From: GCA-2862545 sp047609825
GTDB lineage: Bacteria; Myxococcota_A; UBA796; GCA-2862545
NCBI GenBank assembly: GCA_047609825.1
Contig: JBLFXJ010000001.1
Span: forward strand, 1 to 64,000
DNA length: 64,000 nt
Reading direction: 5' to 3'
The position numbers and the translations under genes are program-made. Under the pieces are notes generated by a model. It was not told the origin of the DNA. It did no database searches and saw nothing but the letters and a program-made list of their open reading frames with translations. Shown in pieces: positions 34,511-43,417 of the stretch. Within the stretch, counting starts at the first letter, position 1; each line of letters begins with the position of its first letter.

Positions 34511-34914
34511 ACCTGTTCGATGCGCCGGAGACGGACGGCCGGATGGGTTTCGACCTGCACCTGCTCGTGGTCTCGGCGATGCTCGGGGCCTGGGCGCTGG
34601 CGTTCGGCCTGCTCGCCCTGACCACCGGCGGCGGCGGGCTGCTGATCGGCGCGCTGCAGCCGCCCATGGGCGGTCCCGATGAGCCGTCGCCCACCGCGGT
34701 GATGTTCATGGGGCTGTTCGAGGGGGGGCTGTTCACCGCGTTCGCGCTGCCCGCGGCGCTCGCAGCGTTCGGCGTGCTCGCGCGGCGCCCCTGGGGTCTG
34801 TGGCTCGCGCTCGTGTGCTGCGCGCTGTGGGCGGGGAGCTGCTGCTTCCCATTCGCCATCTATGCATTCTGGGCCCTGTTGCGGCCGGACGGGCGGGCCA
34901 GGTTCGGATACTGA
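34507..34914 (+). CDS. Small four-span membrane protein
   Basis: A 135-residue protein from GTG 34507 within the GTGA overlap: MNLFDAPETDGRMGFDLHLLVVSAML. Four hydrophobic segments (VVSAMLGAWALAFGLLALTTGG; MFMGLFEGGLFTAFALPAALAAFGVLA; PWGLWLALVCCALWAGSCCFPFAIYAFWALL). It ends with RPDGRARFGY, typical of small bacterial membrane proteins. Its coupling to the preceding membrane protein suggests they act together. Function unknown. Confidence 0.65.
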   Translation: MNLFDAPETDGRMGFDLHLLVVSAMLGAWALAFGLLALTTGGGGLLIGALQPPMGGPDEPSPTAVMFMGLFEGGLFTAFALPAALAAFGVLARRPWGLWLALVCCALWAGSCCFPFAIYAFWALLRPDGRARFGY

Positions 34915-34936
34915 CGGGGTGCCTCCAGGAGGACCC

Positions 34937-35917
34937 ATGCCCAGTGCCCTGCCTCAGATGGCGATGTTGCTCGTGCTCTTCGCAGCGCTGCGGTGGATGC
35001 CCGGATGGGCGTTCGTGGTCTTGGGCGTCCTACCGCTGCTCGCCTACGGCGTGTGGGCGAATCGCACCCGGGCGCACTCTCTGAACGGGGCGTTCGTGGT
35101 GGTCACCGGAGCCTCGTCCGGTCTGGGTCGGGCGCTGGCCCACGAGGCCGCCCGGCGCGGCGCGTCGAAGGTGGCATTACTCGCCCGTCGTGCCGAGCGG
35201 CTCGATCAGGTGGCGGCCGAGATCGCCGGGTTTGCGCCCACCTGCACCCCCATCGTGGTGCCGTGCGACCTGTCGGATGCCGAGAGCACCGCGGCCGCGG
35301 CTGCGGCGCTGGAGCGGCACCATGGCTCGCCCGACATCGTGGTGAACAACGCCGGGGCCGGCGCGTGGGAGCACATCGAGGAGACCGGGCCCGATTCCGC
35401 CCGGCAGATGATGGAGGTGCCCACCCTGGCCGCCATCCGGCTCACCCATGCGCTGGTGCCGGCGATGGCCGAGCGGGGCTCGGGGCATGTGCTCACGGTC
35501 ACCAGCGCCGCCTCGATGTCGGCGCTGCGGGGAGCCGTCGTGTACGGCACTGCCCGCTGGGGGATGCGGGGGCTGGCGTGGAACCTGCGGGCCGACCTCG
35601 CCGAGCAGGGCGTGGGGGTCACGCTGCTCAACGCGGCGGAGATCACCGACACCGAGTACTTCCACGACGGCGACGGTCGCGCAGGCCAGGCCTCCCACAG
35701 CCGGCTGCCGATGCTGTTCCAGCACCCGCTGATGGAGTCGGTCAGCTACTCCTCGGCGCAGACCGCGTCGGCGGCGTGGAATGCGGTGGAGGCCGGCACC
35801 TTCGAGGCGCTGGTGCCCGGGTTCGTGCTGATGCCGTTCGACCTCCTCAACCGTCTGTTCCCCGACGTGGTGGTGGCGTTGCTGGCGCTGGGCCCGAACG
35901 GCCGCCGCGGCTTCTGA
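34937..35917 (+). CDS. Membrane-anchored short-chain dehydrogenase with Lys to Arg change
   Basis: A 326-residue protein from MPSALPQMAMLLVLF (AGGAGG before the ATG): N-terminal hydrophobic anchor (about residues 8-45), then a Rossmann SDR domain. Cofactor motif VVVTGASSGLGRALAHEAARRG, Asp of CDLSD, NNAGAGAWEH, catalytic Ser in VTSAASMS and Tyr in VVYGTARWGM. The usual YxxxK is YGTAR, with Arg in place of Lys, which would weaken or alter catalysis. The family reduces or oxidises alcohol/carbonyl groups with NAD(P)H; membrane-anchored members often act on lipids. Confidence 0.8.
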   Translation: MPSALPQMAMLLVLFAALRWMPGWAFVVLGVLPLLAYGVWANRTRAHSLNGAFVVVTGASSGLGRALAHEAARRGASKVALLARRAERLDQVAAEIAGFAPTCTPIVVPCDLSDAESTAAAAAALERHHGSPDIVVNNAGAGAWEHIEETGPDSARQMMEVPTLAAIRLTHALVPAMAERGSGHVLTVTSAASMSALRGAVVYGTARWGMRGLAWNLRADLAEQGVGVTLLNAAEITDTEYFHDGDGRAGQASHSRLPMLFQHPLMESVSYSSAQTASAAWNAVEAGTFEALVPGFVLMPFDLLNRLFPDVVVALLALGPNGRRGF

Positions 35918-35991
35918 TCCCCATCGGGCGGCCCGCCTCCCAGGCTTGCGCCAGCGCGCCTGCCGCGTGACTCCGCCGCCGGAGGGTCACT

Positions 35992-37641
35992 GTGGTCACC
36001 ATTACCGAGCTGACGAAGGAGTTCGGCGGGCGAACGCTGTTCCGCGACGTGTCGCTCCAGCTGCACGCGGGGCATCGCTATGGCGTCATCGGCGCCAACG
36101 GCAGCGGCAAGTCCACCTTCCTCCGCATACTCACCGGTGAGGAGAGGGAGTCCGGCGGGAACGTGGTCATCCCGAAGTCCACCCGGGTGGGGGTGCTCGA
36201 GCAGGACCACTTCCAGTACGAAGACGTGCCGATCCTGCATGTGGTGATGATGGGCCACGCCGCGGTGTGGTCGGCCATGACCCGCAAGGAGGCCTTGCTC
36301 TCCGGGCCCGAGTCCGACTTCGACGCCGATCTCTACAGCAGCTTGGAAGAGACCATCCTCAGGCTGGACGGCTACGCGCTCGAGGCCCGGGCCGCCGAGA
36401 TCCTGGAGGGCATGGGCATCCCCACGGCCCAGCATGATGCCCCGCTGTCGGTGCTCTCCGGTGGCTACAAGCTGCGGGTGCTGCTCGCCCGCACATTGGC
36501 CGGCAGCCCGGATCTGCTGCTGCTCGACGAGCCCACGAACCACCTCGACATCCTGTCGCTCCGCTGGCTCGAGAGCTTCTTGGCCCGGTACAACGGCTGT
36601 GCTGTGGTGGTCTCCCACGACCATCGCTTCCTCGACAACATGGCCACCCACATCCTCGACGTGGACTACGAGACGGTCACTCTGTACAAGGGCGACTATT
36701 CGGCCTTCGTGGAGTCCAAGGGCGAGCACCGCGACCGGCAGGAGCGCGAGATCGCACGGCGCGAGAAGGAGATCGCGGAGCACAAGGCGTTCATCGCGCG
36801 GTTCAAGGCCAAGGCCACCAAGGCGCGGCAGGCGAACTCCCGGCAGAAGCGGATGGAGAAGATCGTCATCCATGAGCTGCCGCAGAGCTCCCGTCGGTAC
36901 CCGAAGTTCAAGTTCCCGCAGTGTCGGCCCAGCGGTCGCACCGTGCTCGAGGCGGTGGGGATCTCGAAGAGCTACGGCGACAAGACCGTGCTCGATGGCG
37001 TGGATCTGGAGATCCAACGCGGCGACCGGGTGGCGATCATCGGACCGAACGGCATCGGCAAGAGCACGCTGCTCAAGGTGCTCCAGGGCCTGGTCGAGGC
37101 CGACGATGGTCTGGTGGAGTGGGGGTATGAGACCCACCGTGGCTACTTCGCGCAGGACCACCACGACGTGCTCGGCGAGGAGCACACGGTGTCGAGCTGG
37201 CTGTGGGAGCAGGTGCCGCAGGACCCGCAGGGCGCGATCTATGGGCGGCTGGCCCAGGTGCTGTTCTCGAGGGACGACGCCGACAAGCGCGTGCCGTCGC
37301 TGTCGGGGGGCGAGGCGGCGCGGCTGGTGCTGGCCGGCGTGGCGGCGCGGGAGCCGAACGTGCTGATCCTCGACGAGCCCACGAACCACCTGGATCTGGA
37401 GGGCATCCGCGCCCTGGCCACGGCATTGAGCAAGCTCGAGAGCACGCTGCTCCTGGTGTCGCATGACCGGTGGTTCGTCTCGCGAGTGGCCACGCGGATC
37501 ATCGAGATCCATCCGGACGGCGTGCGTGACTTCCGGGGCACCTACGACCAGTACCTGAAGCACTGCGGCACCGACCACCTGGACCGGGCCGAGGTGGTGG
37601 CGCGGGCGAAGGAAGCCAAGCGGCAGCGTCGGCGGGTCTGA
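35992..37641 (+). CDS. ABC-F family ATPase
   Basis: A 549-residue soluble protein with two ABC cassettes and no membrane domain. Cassette 1: Walker A GANGSGKST (residues 35-43), signature LSGGYKLRV, Walker B LLLLDEPTNHLD, H-switch SHDHRF. A charged linker (KGEHRDRQEREIARREKEIAEHKAFIARFKAKATKARQ) carries the helical P-site tRNA interaction motif region. Cassette 2: GPNGIGKST, LSGGEAARL, LILDEPTNHLDLEG, SHDRWF. ABC-F proteins act on the ribosome in translation regulation or drug protection; the length and lack of a C-terminal extension resemble the YbiT/EttA type. GTG start at 35992 after GGAGGG. Confidence 0.9.
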   Translation: MVTITELTKEFGGRTLFRDVSLQLHAGHRYGVIGANGSGKSTFLRILTGEERESGGNVVIPKSTRVGVLEQDHFQYEDVPILHVVMMGHAAVWSAMTRKEALLSGPESDFDADLYSSLEETILRLDGYALEARAAEILEGMGIPTAQHDAPLSVLSGGYKLRVLLARTLAGSPDLLLLDEPTNHLDILSLRWLESFLARYNGCAVVVSHDHRFLDNMATHILDVDYETVTLYKGDYSAFVESKGEHRDRQEREIARREKEIAEHKAFIARFKAKATKARQANSRQKRMEKIVIHELPQSSRRYPKFKFPQCRPSGRTVLEAVGISKSYGDKTVLDGVDLEIQRGDRVAIIGPNGIGKSTLLKVLQGLVEADDGLVEWGYETHRGYFAQDHHDVLGEEHTVSSWLWEQVPQDPQGAIYGRLAQVLFSRDDADKRVPSLSGGEAARLVLAGVAAREPNVLILDEPTNHLDLEGIRALATALSKLESTLLLVSHDRWFVSRVATRIIEIHPDGVRDFRGTYDQYLKHCGTDHLDRAEVVARAKEAKRQRRRV

Positions 37642-38060
37642 GGCGGGGCTCGTGCAGGGCTGAGCTCGTGCAGGGCTGAGCTTGAACTGGGCTGGGGATC
37701 CGGATGAGCGTGGCTCGGGCTGTGTGCGGGAGAGCCGGTGCCTGCTGGCGTGGTGCCCCCCCCATCCGCGGCATCGCGGACCTCGGCGCCGGGAACTTCG
37801 TCACCCGGCGGCGAGGTCCCCTGCTGGCGGCGTCTGGGGCCCCCCCACTTGCGCGGCCCCTTCGCCCGTGGAGGGCCGGTCGACTGAAGGGGTTGGGCGA
37901 ACATTTTTGGGGTGGGTGGTGATTCGGGGCGGCGGTGGTTGGGCGGTCGCGGTCGTGGGTGCGGGGCGCTGCTGGATGGGCGGTGGTGAGTTCGGATCGG
38001 CTGTGGCCGGGTGAACACGGGCACCTGACGGGGTCTGGACGATAGGTGTTACATCAACTT
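37642..38060. repeat. Dispersed structured repeat element, copy B
   Basis: A second copy of the element at 16023-16515, between the convergent ABC-F and kinase genes. The core from 37730 matches almost base for base over GAGAGCCGGTGCCTGCTGGCG, GCGGCATCGCGGAC, CCCCTGCTGGCGGCGTCTGGGG and TTGCGCGGCCCCTTCG, and it ends GTGTTACATCAAC (38046-38058). The stem arms 37779-37790 and 37807-37818 pair over 12 positions with one G-G mismatch; the fifth pair is T-A here but C-G in copy A, a compensatory change. The loop keeps ACTTCGTC. No protein-like frame. Confidence 0.7.
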
Positions 38061-38072
38061 TCAGCGGTCTGC

Positions 38073-40643
38073 TTACGGCAGGCTCCGGCACACCCGGAAT
38101 CCCACCCCCGGGTGACGATAATACGCCCGATCCTCCACCCGCACGAAGCACCGCCCGGAGCGCTCGTGGGTGGGCCAGGCCCCGCCGCGGCCCACCACGA
38201 TGGTGTCGTCGGCGAGCCGGCCGTCTGGCGGGGCGGGTGGGAGCACCCGACCGTCCTGCAGCGGGGGCCCGAGGGCATTCCACAGGTCGCCGGTCCAGTC
38301 TCGCACGTTGCCGGCCATGCCGCGCACGCCGTACACGCTGCAGTCCAGCGGGAACATCTCGACGGTGCTCGGCGTGGAGCGGTGCTCCCAGGCGTCGCGG
38401 GTGTTGCTCCACGAGGCGTCGAGGTACGGCCCCATCGGGTAGTCGCGCCCGTCCACGCCCCGCGCGGCCTTCTCCCACTCGAGCTCTCCGGGGAGCCGCC
38501 ATGGCAGCCCCGTGTCGGCGGCCAGGGCCTGCGCGAAGGCCCAGGCGCTGTACCAGTCCACGGCCAGCGCGGGGTGTCGTGGCTCGATCAGGTCGCCGTC
38601 GGGGTCGACGCCGGTCCGGAAGCCGCCGTCCGGGCCGCGGGGGAGCATCGGCACGCCCCCTTGGTCGGTTGGCTGGTGCCGGTCGGCCGCTTCGGCCTGG
38701 CCGCCGGCGCGCAGGCGGTTCAGCCAGGCCGCGTAGGTGTCCATGGTGACCGGGTGCCTACCGATGATGTACGGCTCGGCCCACAGCCACTGCAGCCGCA
38801 TCGGCAGCACCACCTCGCGGTCCACGGTGCCGGCCAGGAACCACCCCGGTGGGATGTACACGTCGTCGTCGGCGAGGGCGGCGGGGATCGGTACCACGAA
38901 CGGGTCGGCGGAGCCCGGGCGGATGCCGCTCCAGTGGGCCCCGCGCTCGAGGTACATCGGGTAGCGAACCTCGGGGCGGCCGGGCGCGTGCAGGGTGAGC
39001 AGCCAGCGTCCGTGGGGCACGGGGACGGCCCGCAGGGGGGTGGTGCCGAGCGACCGCTCGAACACGGGCTCGTAGCGGCGGCGGTGGAGCACGATGCGGT
39101 GCAGGCGCACCTCGCACGGCACCTCGGTGAGCAGGGTGACCGCGGCGGTGCCCTCCAGATAGGCCAGGTGGGAGCGTCGGTCGGGGTGATCCTGCGGCAG
39201 CTGCTGGGCATGGGTGCGCAGCAGCTCGGCGGTGCGCAGCGCGGTGCGGGGGTCGTCGTCACGCTCCGCCACCGCGTGGTCCCGAAGGTACTTGGCCGAC
39301 AATGCGGCGTGGGCCTCGGACAGGTCGGGCACGAGCGCGATGCTCGCCCGTAGGTCCTGCTCGCGGCGAAGGGCCTCCAGATCGGCCTTCGCCTCCAAGG
39401 CGGCGGCCTCGGCCAGCGCCTCCCAATGGGGCAGCTTCAGCCCCTCGGGCTGCCAGGTGGGGATGGTGTCGAGGGCGGCGCGCGCGGCGTCCCGCACCTC
39501 GGCGGCCTTCGCCCGCAGCGTCTCCGGGTCGCGGGCCAGCGCACGCCGCATGCCAGCGAGGGCCCGGTCCCGATCCCGCTGCCCGTCGAGCCACGCCCGG
39601 AGCTCGGTGGCGAAGGCGCCCGCATCCGGTGGGCGGTCGGAGGGCGCGTGGGCCGTGGCCCGGTCCACCAGCTGGCGCAGGTCTTCGGGAACGAGGCCCG
39701 GCGGTGTGGCGGTGCCCCACTCGGGCCCGGAGGCGTGGGGCAGCAGCACCCGGGTGAGGATCTCGAAGGTGCCGCCGCTGTACGGAGGGCGGCCGGTGAG
39801 CACCTCGAACAGCACTGCACCGAGGGCATACACGTCGGAGTGCGGCCCCACGGTGTGTTGATCGCCGCGCGCCTGCTCTGGGGCCATGTACGCGGGCGTG
39901 CCGATCATCGCGCCCGCGGCCGTGCGTCGCGGGTCTGGCGACGGCGCGCCTCCGGAGGGGTCGTCGATCGTCCCGGGGGCGCGCGCCACCCCCCAGTCCA
40001 CCACCACCACCTCACCGAACGCCCCCACCAGCAGGTTCGCCGGCTTCACGTCGCGGTGCACGATGCCCTTGGCGTGGGCGGCCGCCAGGGCCTCCGCCGC
40101 CCGGAGCACCACCTCCACGAGACGGCGCAGCGACCAGCCGTCCACATGGGTCCACCCGCCCGTCTCGCGCGACGCGGTGTGCACCACCACGATGCGGTCG
40201 CCGAGGGTGTCGCCCCGCACCTCCCGCATGGTAAAATAGGGGCGTCCATCCGGCAGAGTTCCCAGCTCGTGCACGGGTACCACGCCCGGGTGCGCCACCA
40301 TTCCGGAGAGCTGCGCCTCGGCGAGGAATCGGTGCCGTGGGGCCTGCTCCCGCATGATCTTCATCGCGACGTTGCGCCCGAGCACCGGGTCGCGTACGCG
40401 CCGCACCTCCCCCATGCCGCCCTTCCCGAGCAGCCCGAGGTCTTCATACCGGCCGATGCCCGGCAGCTCGGGCGGCGTCTCGGTGGGGGCCGTGTCGCCG
40501 ATGTCCACCGTCGCGAAGGTGTGCTGAGCGCCATCGCGGGACAGCTCGGCCAGCGCGGCCTCCACGGCCGACCGCTGCGCATCATCCAGCGTGTCGTCGT
40601 GCAGTGCTGTGCGGAGGGCGGCGAGCAGGGGGTTCGTGTCCAT
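38073..40643 (-). CDS. Ser/Thr protein kinase fused to a formylglycine-generating-enzyme (SUMF1)-like domain
   Basis: An 856-residue protein from ATG 40643. The kinase domain (about residues 65-345) has a LGKGGMGEV glycine loop (72-80), VAMK95IM, HRDVKPANLL (197-206), DWG in place of DFG (216-218) and GTPAYMAPEQ (249-257). An Arg/Ala-rich coiled region (about 350-480) and a beta-rich PEGA-like stretch (EVRLHRIVLHRRRYEPVFERSLG) follow. The C-terminal FGE-sulfatase fold (about 600-855) has GRHPVTMDTYAAWLNRL, HPALAVDWYSAWAFAQALAADTGLPWRLPGELEWEKAARG, GNVRDWTGD and GVGFRVCRSL. Such fusions are typical of Myxococcota and planctomycetes; the FGE-like part is often a binding module rather than an enzyme. 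A start slightly upstream (GTG) is possible. Confidence 0.87.
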   Translation of the reverse strand: MDTNPLLAALRTALHDDTLDDAQRSAVEAALAELSRDGAQHTFATVDIGDTAPTETPPELPGIGRYEDLGLLGKGGMGEVRRVRDPVLGRNVAMKIMREQAPRHRFLAEAQLSGMVAHPGVVPVHELGTLPDGRPYFTMREVRGDTLGDRIVVVHTASRETGGWTHVDGWSLRRLVEVVLRAAEALAAAHAKGIVHRDVKPANLLVGAFGEVVVVDWGVARAPGTIDDPSGGAPSPDPRRTAAGAMIGTPAYMAPEQARGDQHTVGPHSDVYALGAVLFEVLTGRPPYSGGTFEILTRVLLPHASGPEWGTATPPGLVPEDLRQLVDRATAHAPSDRPPDAGAFATELRAWLDGQRDRDRALAGMRRALARDPETLRAKAAEVRDAARAALDTIPTWQPEGLKLPHWEALAEAAALEAKADLEALRREQDLRASIALVPDLSEAHAALSAKYLRDHAVAERDDDPRTALRTAELLRTHAQQLPQDHPDRRSHLAYLEGTAAVTLLTEVPCEVRLHRIVLHRRRYEPVFERSLGTTPLRAVPVPHGRWLLTLHAPGRPEVRYPMYLERGAHWSGIRPGSADPFVVPIPAALADDDVYIPPGWFLAGTVDREVVLPMRLQWLWAEPYIIGRHPVTMDTYAAWLNRLRAGGQAEAADRHQPTDQGGVPMLPRGPDGGFRTGVDPDGDLIEPRHPALAVDWYSAWAFAQALAADTGLPWRLPGELEWEKAARGVDGRDYPMGPYLDASWSNTRDAWEHRSTPSTVEMFPLDCSVYGVRGMAGNVRDWTGDLWNALGPPLQDGRVLPPAPPDGRLADDTIVVGRGGAWPTHERSGRCFVRVEDRAYYRHPGVGFRVCRSLP

Positions 40644-40739
40644 CGCTGGCTCGGTAGCCAGATCCCGGGGCTGCTGCACCGTCTCCACTTCGATGCAACA
40701 ACGCCGCTCCCCGTGCGTAGAGGGTGCCGGAGGTGCCTG

Positions 40740-41063
40740 GTGTACGCGACCGATATGCTGGCGATGATCGCGATCTTCTCCACGCTCACGATGGTCATGA
40801 TCATGACCGTCGGGGCTACGGCGATCGTGTTGAACAACGCGCTGAAGCGCTACTTCGAGCTGCGCGAGCTGGAGCTGGAGCTGCGGCGGTGGGAGGGGGA
40901 GCGCCGGGTGGAGCAGGTGCGGATGTCGGCCTCGATCCCCGCCTGGGTGAACCACGACGATCCCCTCGAGGTGTCGGCGTGGAACCGCGCGGTGGCCGAG
41001 ACCTGGCGCACATCGGCCCGCTCGTCCCTGCCCATGTCTGCTCGGCGGTCGACCGAGGCGTGA
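40740..41063 (+). CDS. Small single-span membrane protein with coiled-coil tail
   Basis: A 107-residue protein from GTG 40740 (GGAGG 6 bases upstream): MYATDMLAMIAIFSTLTMVMIMTVGATAIVLNNAL is one long span, followed by a charged helix (KRYFELRELELELRRWEGERRVEQVRM) likely to form a coiled coil, then a polar tail. It is divergent from the kinase gene with a 96-base gap, so they may share regulation. The family is not recognised; the layout resembles small membrane scaffold or phage-shock-like proteins. Confidence 0.6.
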   Translation: MYATDMLAMIAIFSTLTMVMIMTVGATAIVLNNALKRYFELRELELELRRWEGERRVEQVRMSASIPAWVNHDDPLEVSAWNRAVAETWRTSARSSLPMSARRSTEA

Positions 41064-41179
41064 GGCCGGCCCGCGCTCCGTGGGGGGCTCGGGCGGCACC
41101 CGGTTTCGCCTGAGCTTGACGGCGCACGGGCGAGCGATCCGCTAGCATCGAGGACCGAGCTCCACCCAGGCGGTCGTCC

Positions 41180-42598
41180 GTGCGCACCCTCGTCCTGCTC
41201 CTCGTCGCCTGTGGCGGGTCCAAGTCCGGCGACACCAGCTTCACCACCACCACGGTGGTCGACACGGCGTGGGTACCCCCCGGCTGCGGCGACGGCGAGC
41301 TCGGCGCGGGCGAGCAGTGCGACGACGGCGGGGCGAACTCGAACACCACGCCCAACGCCTGCCGCGCAGACTGCACCCTGCCCGCATGCGGCGACCAGAT
41401 CGTGGACGATGGCGAGGCGTGCGACGACGGCGCCCAGCTCGGCGGCGATGGCTGCGATCCGCTGTGCCGAACCGAAGATGGCCCGGGCGAGGTCGAGCTG
41501 AACGACGTGCCGGAGGCCGCAGACCCCCTGCCCGATGGCGGCATCTTCGGCAGCCTGTCGGAAGACGACGTGGACTGCTTCTCCATCGCCGTGCCGGAGT
41601 GCGGAGCGGTGAGTGCCGCGCTCGACGATGGCTACGGAGCGTGCACCCCACCAGCGACCGTGGCGCTGCATGCGCCCGATTCGATCCAGGTGGCCACCGG
41701 CTCCACCGAAGCCGATGGCTGCGCCCGGCTCGATCCAGCCGAGGCCTCGGGTGCCCGGTGGCTCGGTGCGGGCACCTACAGCGTGTGTGTCTCGGGGCTG
41801 ATCGGCGCACCGGTGCCCGGGTACCGGCTGACCGCCGCGATCGTCGACAGCCTCTCCCTCGGCGTGCCGCTGCCGGACGACCAGGACGGCGACGGGGTGC
41901 CGGCCCAGTGCGACGACGACGACGACGGCGACGGCGTGCTCGACGTGGACGACAACTGCCCCGACCTGCCCAACGGCGACGACGCGGTGAGCCCGACCAC
42001 CGAGCACGACGGGTTCATCCGACACTGGCTCACCATCGGACCGTTCGAGGGGCTCAGCAGCCCTGAAGAGTGCCTGCCGAGCGTCGAGGCGCTGGTGGGC
42101 GGGGACGATGACGGTACCGCGGCCCCGGCGCTGGGAGACGCCGTGGGCGACCTGGTGTGGGTCACGACCATCAGCGACGACAACCGGCTCGACTTCGTGC
42201 GGCCGTATGCGTTCGTGGACGCCCCCCGCGAGGCCTACGCCGCGGTGTACGTGTATGCCGAGGACATCCGCGACCTCACCCTCGCCCTTGGTCCCGACGA
42301 TGGGGCCCGGGCGTGGCTCAACGGCGAAGAGGTGCTCACCGTCACCGGCTGCCAGGGCACCAACGTCGACCAGTTCACCGCCGACGTCACGCTGATGGGC
42401 GGCTGGAACCGACTGCTTCTGAAGGTGTTCGACCAGGGCGGCGGCTGGGGCACCTTCGCCCGATTCAAGGACGGCGACACCCCGATCACCGACCTCGAGC
42501 TCAGCCTCGACCCCACGGGACCCTGGGTGCCCGGCCAGTCGGACCTCGACGGCGACGGCGTGGGCGACGTGTGCGACGACACGCCCCTGGGCGGCTGA
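41180..42598 (+). CDS. Lipoprotein with Cys-rich and thrombospondin type-3 repeats
   Basis: A 472-residue lipoprotein: MRTLVLLLVAC (Cys11). Two DUF4215-type units lie at residues about 33-95 (CGDGELGAGEQCDDG...CTLPACGDQIVDDGEACDDG...GCDPLC). A pre-peptidase-like domain (VELNDVPEAADPLPDGGIFGSLSEDDVDCFSIAV) is followed by Ca-binding type-3 repeats (DDQDGDGVPAQCDDDDDGDGVLDVDDNCPD). A PA14/lectin-like beta domain (AAVYVYAEDIRDLTLALGPDDGARAWLNGEEV) leads to a final DLDGDGVGDVCDD repeat. A myxobacterial-style cell-surface protein. GTG start. Confidence 0.8.
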   Translation: MRTLVLLLVACGGSKSGDTSFTTTTVVDTAWVPPGCGDGELGAGEQCDDGGANSNTTPNACRADCTLPACGDQIVDDGEACDDGAQLGGDGCDPLCRTEDGPGEVELNDVPEAADPLPDGGIFGSLSEDDVDCFSIAVPECGAVSAALDDGYGACTPPATVALHAPDSIQVATGSTEADGCARLDPAEASGARWLGAGTYSVCVSGLIGAPVPGYRLTAAIVDSLSLGVPLPDDQDGDGVPAQCDDDDDGDGVLDVDDNCPDLPNGDDAVSPTTEHDGFIRHWLTIGPFEGLSSPEECLPSVEALVGGDDDGTAAPALGDAVGDLVWVTTISDDNRLDFVRPYAFVDAPREAYAAVYVYAEDIRDLTLALGPDDGARAWLNGEEVLTVTGCQGTNVDQFTADVTLMGGWNRLLLKVFDQGGGWGTFARFKDGDTPITDLELSLDPTGPWVPGQSDLDGDGVGDVCDDTPLGG

Positions 42599-42640
42599 CA
42601 GCGCACGACGGCGGGATACACCGGGGCGCCGGAGGCGATC

Positions 42641-43417
42641 GTGCTCGGCTGGCTGCGGATGCTCACTCTGGACGCGTGGAATGACCTGCTCCGGGCCAAC
42701 CCGCCCGACCCAGAGCCGGCGCCCGCCGAGACCTACAAGGTGCTCGGCTTGTACCTGGTGGTGGGCCTGGTGCTGTGGTTCAACCGGTTCTTCTCGTGGG
42801 AGAGCTTCGACCTGATCGGTCTCGAACCTGCGGAGTACCCCAAGTACTGGAACCGCATCTGGTGGGCGAGTGCTGTGTCGTTCGCCTACTTCGTGCCGCC
42901 GGCGCTGTACGTGAAGCTGGTGCTGCGCGAGCGCCTTCGCGACTACGGCTTCTCGCTCGACGGGCTGCGCTCGCACCTGCCGCTGTACCTGTTCTTCTTC
43001 GGCCTGGTGTTGCCGTTCGTGGTGTTGCTCTCGGGTACCGACCACTTCCTGCGCGCCTACCCGCTGGCCAAGGCCGCGGGCGCCACCTGGACCATGCTGA
43101 TCGTCTGGGAGCTGGTCTACGCCCTGCAGTTCATCACGCTCGAGTTCTTCTTCCGCGGGTTCATGATCTTCGGCCCACGGCGCACTCTGGGCGCGTGGGT
43201 GGTGCCGATGATGGCTGTGCCGTACCTGATGCTGCACTTCCAGAAGCCCGGGCTGGAGGCGCTGGGCTCGATCATCGCCGGCATGGCGCTGGGCATGGTG
43301 GCGCTGCACACCCGGTCGATCTACGCCGGCATGGTGATCCACATCGCCGTCGCCTGGTCGATGGACCTGCTCGCATTGACCCACAAGGGGGAGCTCGCCC
43401 GGCTGCTCGGCCCGTGA
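42641..43417 (+). CDS. CPBP (Abi) family membrane protease-like protein
   Basis: A 258-residue integral membrane protein with about seven spans. The CPBP landmarks are FITLEFFFRGFMIFG (motif 1, normally EExxxR; here Leu replaces the first Glu), MLHFQKPGLEALGSIIAGMALGMVALHTRS (motif with His and the conserved glycine helix) and MVIHIAVAW (second His). Family members cleave CAAX-type or bacteriocin-related substrates, or act as self-immunity proteins. The missing Glu may reduce activity. GTG start at 42641 with GGAGG upstream; the stop overlaps the next gene (GTGA). Confidence 0.75.
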   Translation: MLGWLRMLTLDAWNDLLRANPPDPEPAPAETYKVLGLYLVVGLVLWFNRFFSWESFDLIGLEPAEYPKYWNRIWWASAVSFAYFVPPALYVKLVLRERLRDYGFSLDGLRSHLPLYLFFFGLVLPFVVLLSGTDHFLRAYPLAKAAGATWTMLIVWELVYALQFITLEFFFRGFMIFGPRRTLGAWVVPMMAVPYLMLHFQKPGLEALGSIIAGMALGMVALHTRSIYAGMVIHIAVAWSMDLLALTHKGELARLLGP

